From: Aquila chrysaetos chrysaetos
Taxonomy: Eukaryota; Chordata; Aves; Accipitriformes; Accipitridae
NCBI RefSeq assembly: GCF_900496995.4
Contig: NC_044011.1
Span: forward strand, 11,316,041 to 11,380,040
Length of the DNA stretch: 64,000 bases
Reading direction: 5' to 3'
Shown: positions 25,736 through 35,215 of the stretch, piece after piece
How positions within the stretch are numbered: the first letter of the stretch is position 1
Layout: every line of letters starts with the position of its first letter
Made by a program: the position numbers and the translations under genes
Notes under the pieces: generated by a model
What the model saw: the letters and a program-made list of their open reading frames with translations, nothing else
Databases searched by the model: none
What the model was told of the DNA's origin: nothing

Positions 25736-26284
25736 CCTTATGGGCACAACTTCTCCACAGCTCCCCCACTCCCCCGACGAACCACGCCGGCACCGCCGCC
25801 CTCCCGGGACCCCCCCCCCCCCGCCCCTAAACCGGCACCTCACCGCCCTCGGCCCCGAGGCGGCCTGGCCCAGCGCGCCCCCCCCGCCTCTCCCCTCAGG
25901 GGCGGGCCCGCGCCGGCCCCGCGCACCTCCCCCGCCCGCCCTCCCTCCCTTCCGCTCCGGCCCTGGCGCCCGCCAGAGGGAGAGCGGCGGGGGCGGGCCG
26001 CGGCCCGGCCCGGCCCGGTCCGGGGAGGGCGAGGGGCGCGGGGGCCGCACGCCGGGGCAAGGCTCCCCGCCGGGCCCTGCCCGCCCGCCCGCTCGTCTCC
26101 CGCTGCCGCCGGGAGAGGCCGCCCGTGCGCTCTGCGCCCTCCCGCGCTGGAAATAAAGGCGGGAGGGCGCGGCGCGGCGGGGGAGGGGGCGCCCCGCGCC
26201 GGGCCGAGGGTCGCGGGCGGGCGGGGGGCGGGCGGGAGCGCGGCCTTGGATGTAGGAGCGGCTGGGAGCGGTCCCTGTATCTGC

Positions 26285-26367
26285 ACCAGGATGGCCGAGT
26301 GGTTAAGGCGTTGGACTTAAGATCCAATGGACGTATGTCCGCGTGGGTTCGAACCCCACTCCTGGTA
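26285..26367 (+). tRNA. tRNA-Leu (anticodon TAA)
   Basis: An 83-base type II tRNA gene. The acceptor arms ACCAGGA (26285-26291) and TCCTGGT (26360-26366) pair with one G-U-type-free 7-bp helix, and the discriminator base is A at 26367. The anticodon stem TTGGA/TCCAA (26311-26315 and 26323-26327) closes the loop CTTAAGA, giving anticodon TAA at 26318-26320, which reads UUA codons. A long variable arm (GGAC-GTAT-GTCC, 26329-26340) is typical of leucine tRNA. The T arm is GTGGG/CCCAC around TTCGAAC. The internal promoter is intact: A box TGGCCGAGTGG (26292-26302) and B box GGTTCGAACCC (26346-26356). There is no intron, and CCA is not encoded, as expected for a nuclear gene. It appears fully functional. 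Confidence 0.98.
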
Positions 26368-26373
26368 GTGACC

Positions 26374-26381
26374 TTTTTTTT
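26374..26381 (+). terminator. RNA polymerase III terminator of tRNA-Leu
   Basis: A run of eight T residues on the sense strand starting seven bases after the tRNA 3' end. This is a strong Pol III termination signal and supports the tRNA gene being active. Confidence 0.93.
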
Positions 26382-26889
26382 GCGGAGCCCCGTTACGTTG
26401 CCGGGGAGGGCGCGGTGCCCGGGCAGAGGCGCGGCCGCGGGGAGCCGGGAGCCGCCGGGCCGCGGCGAGGGTCGGGGAGCGGCGCTGGAGCGGCGGGCGG
26501 CCGGCACCCGCCTGCGGGGCAGCGGCGCGGCTCTGCCGGCGCTTGGCGGCGGGTCGGCGCTCGGCGGCGCGAGCTGAAGCGGGCCTGGCCGACTCGGGCC
26601 GCCGGGCGCTGCTTTAGGCACCGTGACTTTATGCTGAAGTTGGTTTCACAACTTAACTTTGAAGAGCTTTTTTTATGTATGTATTTTTTTTTTCCGTGTC
26701 CTTCGCAAGCTGCTCGAGCCTGGGCCTCGTGTCTCCGGGGGGGGGTTCTCACAGCCACGGCAGCCTGTGTTGTCACCGGTGGGGGGGCGGAGGGCAGGGG
26801 CTGGCAGGCGTACCCCCCGGGGCGCGGGGCCCTCCTGGCCCTGCTGCACAGCGAAGACTGCCGGGTGCTTGGCCAGAGCCAAAAGAAAA

Positions 26890-27956
26890 TGTACTGGGTC
26901 TGCATGGCAAGGTTTTGGTAGCAGGGGGCTACAGGGGTGGCTTCAGTGAGAAGCTGCTGGAAGCTTCCCCTATGACCGACAGAGACAATGCCAGCCGGCT
27001 CCAAGACGGACCCGCCGCCGGCCAAGGCTGAGCCCATCAGCGATAGTGGTAACGCCTCTGGGAGAACAGATTTAAGAAGGGAAAAAAAGCAGTACAACAG
27101 CAGTTGCAGCAGGGAGAAAGGATTGAGAATATTTGAGAGAAACAGCCCTGCAGACACCCAGGTTGGTGAAGAAGGAGGAGAGGAGATGCTCCAGGCACCG
27201 GAGCAGAGATCCCCCTGCAGCCGGTGAGGCAGGCTGTCCCCCTGCAGCCCAGGGAGGTCCACGGTGGAGCAGATCTCCACCTGCAGCCCGGGGAGGACCC
27301 CACGCCGGAGCAGGTGGGTGCCTGAAGGAGGCTGTGACCCCATGGGAAGCCCGCGCTGGAGCAGGCTCCTGGCAGGACCTGCGGACCCATGGAGAGTGGA
27401 GCCCACGCTGGAGCAGGTTTTCTGGCAGGACTTGTGACCCCGTGGGGGACCCACGCTGGAGCAGTGTGTGCCTGAAGGACTGCAGCCCGTGGAAGGGACC
27501 CACGCTGGAGCAGTTCATGAAGAACTGCAGCCTATGGGAAGGACTCACGTTGGAGAAGTTGGTGGAGGACTGTCTCCCATGGGAGGGACCCCACGGCAGA
27601 TCAGGGGAAGAGTGAGGAGTCCTCCCCCAAGGAAGAAGGAGCGGCAGAAATAACGTGTGATGAACTGACCGTAAACCCCATTCCCCATGCCTTGGAAGAA
27701 GGGAGGGGTGGGGGGAAGGTGTTTTAAGGTTTGGGTTTATTTCTCATTACTCTGATTTGATTGGCAATAAATTAAGCTAATTTTCCCCAAGTTAAGTCTG
27801 TTTTGCCAGTGATGGTAATTGGTTGAGTGATCTCTCCCTGTCCTTATCTGGACCCACGAGCCTTTTGTTATATTTTCTCTCCCCTGTCCAGCTGAGGAGA
27901 GGAGTGAGTGAGCGGCTGCGTGGTGCTTAGCTGCTGGCTGGGGTTAAACCACAACA
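26890..27956 (+). mobile_element. Solo LTR of an avian endogenous retrovirus-like element
   Basis: A ~1,067-bp unit starts TGTACTGGG and ends CCACAACA, so it has the TG...CA termini of LTRs. The flanking five bases are GAAAA on the left (26885-26889) and GAAAC on the right (27957-27961), a near-perfect target-site duplication with one mismatch. Inside are a TATA-like TTTAAGAAGG near 27070 and a polyadenylation signal AATAAA at 27766-27771, both on the + strand. A block of about seven degenerate 41-52 bp repeats lies between. I recognise the sequence (for example GATCTCTCCCTGTCCTTATC and CTCCCCTGTCCAGCTGAGGA) as a common avian interspersed LTR, but I do not assign a named family. No gag, pol or env sequence follows, so this is a solo LTR left by recombination. 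The ORFs inside it are not retroviral genes. Confidence 0.85.
27250..27560 (+). repeat. Degenerate ~49-bp tandem repeat inside the LTR
   Basis: The core ACGCTGGAGCAG recurs with small changes at 27261, 27302, 27353, 27405, 27453, 27502 and 27547, at spacings of 41 to 52 bases. Each copy also carries a 'CCCNTGGGAAG'- or 'GGAGGAC'-like segment. The repeats keep one + frame open (27133-27615), giving a tryptophan-, glycine- and proline-rich hypothetical peptide that I do not consider a gene. Confidence 0.88.
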
Positions 27957-30900
27957 GAAACGCAGCCCGGCAAAGGCCCATGCCTGACAGTGGTGGGTGC
28001 CACGGATCCCCTCAGCAGGACAAGATGCCACCTGTCATTTTTCATTTCTGTAGTTCAGGCCAGTTCTCCACAGAAGTGCCTGACAAGGGAACTGCAGCTG
28101 GTCTGACGGTAACTAAAAATCACATTGCATGTAGTCTGCTGAAGGCGTAGCCATCCGTTTGGTAGGAGGCAAGTAGGGCCGTCATGCTGGGGGCCTGTGG
28201 CACACTGGGTGGAGGTTAGCCCTCCAGCTTCGTCAGCCCCAGGTGGTGACTTTGTTGGTCTAAAGCATAATTTAAGGTTTTTTTGTGTGGATTTTTTTTT
28301 TTTCCAGTTCCGAGCACTTTGAATACTTTGACGGCTGTATGGCAACCTGTCACAGTGCTTTTACAATGTGAATGTGAGGGTAAATACCGTGTTTGCTAGG
28401 TTACGGGATGAGGGTGTAAAGGATATCTGCGAGTGTCAAGGCTGCTGAGGTGTTTTTGGCTGACCCCGAAGGGTGGAGGGAAGGCAAACCCTGCTTCTGG
28501 GGGAATGGTCCCTAGTGCTGTCTGTACCCTAAACTGTGCCATGGCTTCAGCTAAAAGTTAAGCAGAATGAGTGAGCAGGATTTTCAGACTAACCTCCTGG
28601 CTTGCTTTTATTTAGCAGGGCGGATGTAGCAGTTGTACATGTTGCAATGTTTAATTTGCTATAGCATGGTTTTGTTGTTTGGGGTTGTTTTGGTTTTTTG
28701 TTTTTTTGTTTTTTTTTTTTTTACAGGGTAGTATATCATTGTGTTCTAGTATACTGAAAGTGCAGGAAGTACAAACCAAGGGCAGACTGACACATTTTAA
28801 AATATTAGTGTTTGCCAGAGCCTCCTGGTTGATTTCTAATACAGGTAGATACAGTTGTTCTCAGCCACCCTGTTCCCGATAATTTGTGCTGAAAATTATT
28901 CTAAGCTTTCAGTCCAAATTTATCATGTGATGATACAGACTAAATAAAGGATAAATTCTCAAGAGAGAGAACAACTCTTGGGCCTTCAATGTAATATGAA
29001 ATAGAAGGTGAAATATTTCAGACAGGATATTTTATTACATGCTATGTAAGATGATCTAGCATCACAAATGTGGACATGGTATAAACATAGAAATATGATA
29101 GTCAAGAGGGAATTATGGAGAGAAGTGTGGTCTGGTGGTGAGTTTCTAGGAAATGCAAGTACGTATATTGTCTTTTTTGCCTGTTCCCACAGTGAAATTG
29201 TAAATGCAAAACATACCACACTTTCTAGAACTGTTCATTAAAAAGCAGTACTGCCAGGTTCAAATTTTTTATTAAGTAAACATTCATTCCTATTCTTCAT
29301 TAAGGTACAAATTAGTAAAAATGGGTGCATGTTTGAAGGTACATTTTACTTGTCATGTTGTAATGGAAAAATGCTGCCCTTGGAAACCCACACCTTTGCA
29401 TACAAATTGTGTAATTCTACTGATGTGCTTGTTTACGAGCATGTTTGTACATAGAATAAATGCTCATGTAGATTTTGTGGATGCAGTGTTGATCTTGATG
29501 AAAAGTTGGTCCCAGCTATGCCAGTTACAGGATGAATTAGTGGCAGCTATTCAGCATTGTGAGAAAGAAAAAAGAGTAAAAACAATCACAATTTTCACAA
29601 GAACAGTAATCACTGACCAAAAAAAAGCATTTTTTATGATAAAGCAAAGAGAAAGCTGGAGTTCTTGGTTAGAAATACTTCTGTTACAGGCACAGCACTT
29701 TACTTAAGATATTTCTTTTGGAGAGAAATTCCATCAGTCCTTTAGTGAAACTGTGTTCCCTGCTTTTTATAATGGCTTGTTAGAGCACATGCAGGTCTGG
29801 AATGGAACAGAAGATTTTTGAACCTTACCTGCTCTCAAGAAATCTCCATAAAATCTACTGGCAAGAAGTATGTCCCAACCCCTTCCTACACTTCTCCATA
29901 AAGAAAAGGATAATCTGCTGGGGTTATTGGTTTCTATTTTAGGTGAAGTGACAGGGTGGTGTAATGTGTTTCAGCTCTGGAGCTGACCATTATTTTGATT
30001 TAAGATTTTTATTTTATCAAGCAGGTGTTTTTCTTTGTTTTTGATAGCTTCCTTGTTAAACCCTCATGAATTATTGGTGGTTGCCTTTGCAATTTGACGT
30101 TCTTACATGCACTTATACTCTGGCCCTTAGTTCAAACAATATTGCTTCCCATTGGACTCCATTCTGTGGATGAGTTGTTTTCTAAAAAGGTCATTATCTG
30201 TAGGATCCTTGCCTCATTTGTTGAAGAAGTTGGAAAAAGTATAGTGACTAATGCTAGAAACTGGAATAAAAAAAGAGCTTCGTATGCAGACAGTTGAATG
30301 CTACCCTAATGACCTAGGGGTGTTTCTTTTGCCACTGCGTATTTCCTGTCTGATGAGGAACCAGTGAGTTTTAATAGATTTTTCATAAGCAGTCACTTGT
30401 TTTCATGTTCCTTATTTCGTGGTATCCATCTTGCGAACCTCAGTCTGATTTGCAGAAATGCAGAGCTTTTGCAAACACAGGTGAAATCAATGTATCACCT
30501 GTATTTTAAGCAGTCTCTGAAAAATATATCCTAGGTCTCTGAGCAGTAAAAGTTATTGGAGATATTTGACATTAAGCTTTCCATACCTCAATTTCCCTTT
30601 GTGTAAAATAGAGGTTAATAGAAATACACCATCTGCAAAACGGGCTGCTATGAAGTAAATCTTGTTTGTGAAGAATTCAGATAGACACTTGGGTAATCTG
30701 GTCATGTTAGACAAGCCCATGAGTAGAATATCAATGAATTTGGAAAATAACATGAAATAAATAAGGTATAGAGCCATACTTCGAGCTGTGCAGACCTTGC
30801 AAAGTATTGAACAACTGGTTAGCCAGCAAGCACCACATGATGTGTGCTGAACAAGGTGTGAGTCTTACATGAAAACAGCAAGCCATAGTTTAACTAAAAA

Positions 30901-33160
30901 TTGTGCCTCGCTTCATAAACAGAAGGGGATCAAATCAGTGAGAAGGCAACCTATTGGTGAAATATTATTTAGGTGATACTTCAGTATAGTCTGTATGTAA
31001 GATGATCAATAATCTCTGTGATTCTTACTGCAGACTAATTTAAAGCCTGGAAAGTAAGACCTTAGGTTAGCAGGAGTAACTGCATGTGAACTACTTGGTA
31101 ATTCTTGAATTGTTCTCATTTTGGGGCCTGTGTGGTAAAAAAAAGAGGGGTAGACTCTATTTTCTGGATTCTTGTCATTCTCAGGATGCTTGTTCAAAGA
31201 TTACCACTATATAGCATAGACAGTTGTGTCAATGTTTATACAGGTCTGTCTTTATACAGGTTCATTTTCAACAGCTGCTGGGCTGTTCATCTGCTGATTG
31301 CATCTGATCTTACCTGCAGATTCTTACAATCATTTCTGTTGGACTTGACCAAGCAACCAAGTGTCATTAGCAAGATTAGCTAATTCGCCTCCTTCTCCAG
31401 GGCGTTACAACATACACTCCCAAACAGATCCTTGCAACATTTTATTGCTTAACTATTTTTCTTGGTTTTGATGAGGAAAAAGAAGGTATTTTCTGCTAGG
31501 TTAGTTCAATCCAAGCAGCAACCTCTAGGGAATCAGACTGTGGTAGTACGGGGAGCTCGGCCACCCTGATCACAGCGTTGATAGAACAGAACAAGGGTCT
31601 GCATATCACTTACTGCAGTGCAAAGTCCTGCAATTTACTGAAAGTGCTGATGGAGGTAGGTTTACACTTATGACTAACAGATGAGCCCTGCAAGTCTTGC
31701 CATGGTCACTTAAAGCATCATCCCCCCCAGTGTTACCCTGAGTGTTGCTCTCCTAGAGTTAGGATGGCCTAACATAGCCATCAGAAGAGACCAGGTGCCC
31801 ACCCTTCAGCTGCTCCAGCTGGTGTCTGGCATTTTGGCTTAAAGCCGCCTTCACTGGCAGAGCAATGGGCAGTAGCTTTGCGCTGGAGCGAAGGGGTGTG
31901 GGCCTGTGTTCCCTTTTGCCAGTTCTTCTCATCAGGAAGAATATATGCAGGTGGTAACACTTTACATCAGCACAGTGTTATTAGCGAAGGGTATTTCTGA
32001 AAGTGTTAAAAGACTGGTCTGTGCACTAGATGACCTCCAGTCCAGGAACATTTTCGCTTGTGCTGGCTTTGCTATGGTGGCAGTAGCCTCTGGAAGAAGG
32101 ACAGAGCAGACAAGTCATAATTGACACTATAGCAGCAAGGTTCACCAGAGCACCTTGAAATGAGGGGCCCTGAATGCCCTAAAATGAAGGCAGCATAAGG
32201 CAGAACGTTGCAGCTAAGATCTCTGGGGTCTTAGGGCATGGGCTTAAAGCACACTAACATGCATTTTTCTGGGATTTTTTTGTTGCATTAAACTTCTCTG
32301 AATGAATTGATTCTTTCTTCCTGCCAGGGAAGAGCTTTTGTCTGAAGATGATACAAAATGTGCACACTCTTCTGGAGATGTCTTCTTAAATGTGCAATTA
32401 CAAAAATGCCTTCCTTCTTCTAATGATTTTAGAAGCATGCACTTTCCAGATTCCTTCATTTTCCTTGATTGCTGCTTCTCCTTCACCATCTGCCCAACGG
32501 TGACCTTCTTTCTGGGCTGGAAGTGCTACGGGATCTTTCCTTCAGACCTCATCTGTCTCACTTTTAAGTGTTTGTTGAAGTGGTTTATGTAATTCTTGGC
32601 AAGAGATCACTCCCTGACTGTGTGACTTGGTGGATTTGTGACACTTGTCTCTTGCTATTTCATCATGTGTTGCAAACTTTTTCATATGAGAGTGGACTCA
32701 CCGGTGGTAAGTATGGACTGCAGTAATGAGTTCTGTTTCGCGGCTAATCCATGTTTAATGATTGACGTGCATATGTATTTTAGTTTCACTTGTCCTGTCT
32801 TACATCTCTGTTGCTATTTTCTGTCACACTCCCACCTTTTGCTTTTTACGTGCATACCAAGAAACAGATCCAGCTGGTCTAGCAGTTAGCTGCTGCTGAA
32901 AGAGGCAGAGATGCTGTCTTTCCCCTGCCCTGGCTGTTCTGCACATTCCCACTGCTTCCCTCTTGCATCCCTCAGTCTTTGATTGTCAAGTAATATGTTA
33001 CAAACCAACCAATTAATTTCATGTTACTTGGATCTAAAATTAATCGCTGAGATTATCTCATTCTAAGGATTTTTCTGTGAAGAAACGAGGAATTGGAGAC
33101 AATTTCTTATGTGGTTTGGGCTCCCTAACGCAGACAGTACAGATCTACTAACTGGTTTTA
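27957..33160. other. Intergenic DNA, no gene recognised
   Basis: AT-rich sequence with only short open frames. The longest is a 128-codon + frame at 29321-29707, which has no recognisable domain, no splice context and no codon pattern that would support it. A T-rich tract at 28698-28722 ends in TTACAGGG, which looks like a splice acceptor but has no open exon after it. Confidence 0.65.
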
Positions 33161-33352
33161 TTCATCACAGAATGGCAGAGGCTGGAAGGCCCCTCTGGAG
33201 ATTGTCTAGTCCACCTCCCAGTTCAGAGGAGGGTCAGCTTGAGCAGTTGGGTTTTGAATATCTCCAAGGATGAAGACTCCACAACCTCTCTGGGCAACCC
33301 ATGCCAGTGTTTGACCACCCTTACCGTAAATAAATTTTTTTCTAATGTCTTA
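33161..33352 (-). mobile_element. CR1 LINE 3'-end fragment
   Basis: The + strand reads TCACAGAATGGCAGAGGCTG, then GAAGGCCCCTCTGGAGATTG, TCTAGTCCACC, and 'TTGAATATCTCCAAGGATG', 'GACTCCACAACCTCTCTGGG', 'CAACCCATGCCAGTGTTTGA'. This is the ordered antisense of the CR1 3' end, so the copy is on the - strand. It is 5'-truncated and non-coding. It is better preserved than the copy at 8455-9420, so it is probably a younger insertion. Confidence 0.95.
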
Positions 33353-35199
33353 AAAATAAGTGTTTTCTTGTGTTTAAGGCATTTTCTTATGTTTAAGCTT
33401 ATCTCAAACTTACAGATCTGTCTGCTTGTAAGTCTTAAATGATTGTATGTTTCTCTGTGCTTAGAGTTTTGTTCCTAAATATCCCAAGATAAGATGAAGT
33501 AACTACAAATGCCACAATGCTTAGGAGGACACCCACTGGATACATGGGTTTGCTGCCATGCACGTTTTACTGAGAGCTCTGCTGAGAGAAGAACAAAACC
33601 TCTGCAAAGATCTAATCAGGTGCTTCATTTTAGATACTGAAAGCAATTCTTTGAACGCTTTTGCCCAAATAAAGACCAAGGGAGTGCAATATTTTGTTTA
33701 TAAATGTGTACAGTTATTTTCCTGTAAGAAATGAACACCTGTGTCTGGCCTTAGCTTATTGAAAGCCAGAGTCCTGCTAAAGCATTACTCATTGGAAGAC
33801 CATTCCAGTATCACGATTAAAGTTCATGATCTGCAGGTTAGACTACTGTAATTTGATCTGAGTTTTTCCTTAAAATGGTCTGGGAGCTATAACGTTAACA
33901 AATGACATCTGTCTATTGAGTTGAGGGAAGGTAATGCAACTGATAGCGCTAACCTTCATCCAGTGCTATTGTCTGGCAGCCCAATAACTACAGGTAAAAA
34001 TTCTTATTCCTGTGTTTACATAGGTGTGTTAGTAGTCTTCTTCCTGAACAATCTTTGCTTACTGGCTGTGGCTAATTATTCCTCATCCTAGATCCAGAGG
34101 CAGCCTCTGAATGAGGAATTGGAAAGAGTCAGCATAGTTCAGAAATCCCATTTATGTAATGCTTTCCAAATCCTTTTGTTACTATATTCAGAACAGAAAT
34201 AATTGATTTATTTAAGTAGTAGGACTTCTATCTTTTACCATAATATTTTGTATTATTTTTTATTGTTTTGCAGGGTGCTATGCTTTTCTTTGCTGTGAGA
34301 ATAGCTGATTTCTTGGCTAAATGTAGTTTTAATTTTTATGTAGCTAGCTTAATAGCCGTGTTTTCCACAATCTGTATTTTGATAGCACTATGACAGTGCA
34401 GGTTATATCTATGCCAGTTAACAAATCCTATAGTGTTCTGTGACTGAAAACAGACTGAGACATGCCCAACCTGTTGTACTGCATTCATTTGGGTGACCTG
34501 CCCCAAAAGTTACTTGACACATCAGTAAAGAAGAAATACTGAAAGCAACTGGATCCAATTTTGGTGATATCTTTGCCTACCCAGCCCCCTGAACAAAATA
34601 CTTTTCTACAAAAAAGAATTATCGGGTAAGATAAGAATTGTATGGTATGAATGCCTGAGTCAAATTTCTTTAAGAGGAGAAAGCAGTTAATGCCTCCCAA
34701 TACACAGTACAGAGAGACATCATGGATGAGATGAGATTTCTGCTCTGTATTGAAATTGTTAGGGAGAGAGCTCAGCCATCACAAGGAAAAGGACCTGTAT
34801 GACAAAGAAGGTAGGGTGACTGTATCCAGCTGAAGTATTAACAAACTTGAGAGTGTTATGAAATACGAGATAAGAATGGGGTGGGATTGGGCATCTCAGA
34901 ACCATCATTAAAATGCTCTAAAAACAAAAGTTGTGGTTAGAGATGCTTTTCCTATGCCTGTTTCTGTTGCTTTTCTTGGTAAGTTGTCTCACACAGGGAT
35001 TTAAGTAGAGTTTCAGAGTGCTCCTGTTTTAGGTTGGGCTCTGCAGAGAAGGTGTCAGGAGATCTTAAGGTGCATGATGGTACCCACAGCCTGAGTTACA
35101 GACAATGTCTCATATTCACCTGTAAGTCCTTAACAGACTTGTCTCCATAGCCAGGAAAGGGCCTAGATTGTAATGTTAACTATCTCAGAATGTTGTTGA

Positions 35200-35215
35200 T
35201 TTTTTTTTTTTTTTT
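35200..35215. repeat. Poly-T tract
   Basis: Sixteen consecutive T residues in intergenic DNA. No retroposon body could be recognised beside it. Confidence 0.95.

Larger units (their letters stand above)
25740..26620. promoter_or_regulatory. CpG island surrounding tRNA-Leu(TAA)
   Basis: About 0.9 kb of extremely GC- and CpG-rich DNA with many GC-box-like CCGCCC/GGGCGG motifs. The tRNA lies toward its downstream end. A TATA-like AAATAAAG at 26151-26158 sits 130 bases upstream of the tRNA. Vertebrate tRNA genes that are active in all tissues are often in open, unmethylated chromatin, but an island of this size would also fit an RNA polymerase II promoter for an unannotated transcript. I could not identify a spliced first exon. 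Long frames on both strands here (for example 25896-26621 on -) are compositional. Confidence 0.75.

Noticed and set aside
25583..27454. Frames of 148-353 codons around the tRNA island, including a - strand frame running into the LTR
   Set aside because: One frame crosses a repeat border and the others are low-complexity; none resembles a known protein.
27133..27615. 160-codon frame within the LTR as a possible retroviral or novel gene
   Set aside because: It lies wholly inside an LTR and is explained by tandem repeats; there are no gag, pol or env motifs.
28698..28730. Poly-T followed by TTACAGGG as a splice acceptor
   Set aside because: No open exon or donor follows, and no upstream exon could be linked.
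29321..29707. 128-codon + frame as a possible small gene
   Set aside because: AT-rich sequence, no recognised domain, no promoter or splice context, and composition identical to its surroundings.
32020..32045. GCACTAGATGACCTCCAG as a + strand CR1 3' end
   Set aside because: Only about 18 bases resemble CR1 and the expected terminal repeat does not follow.
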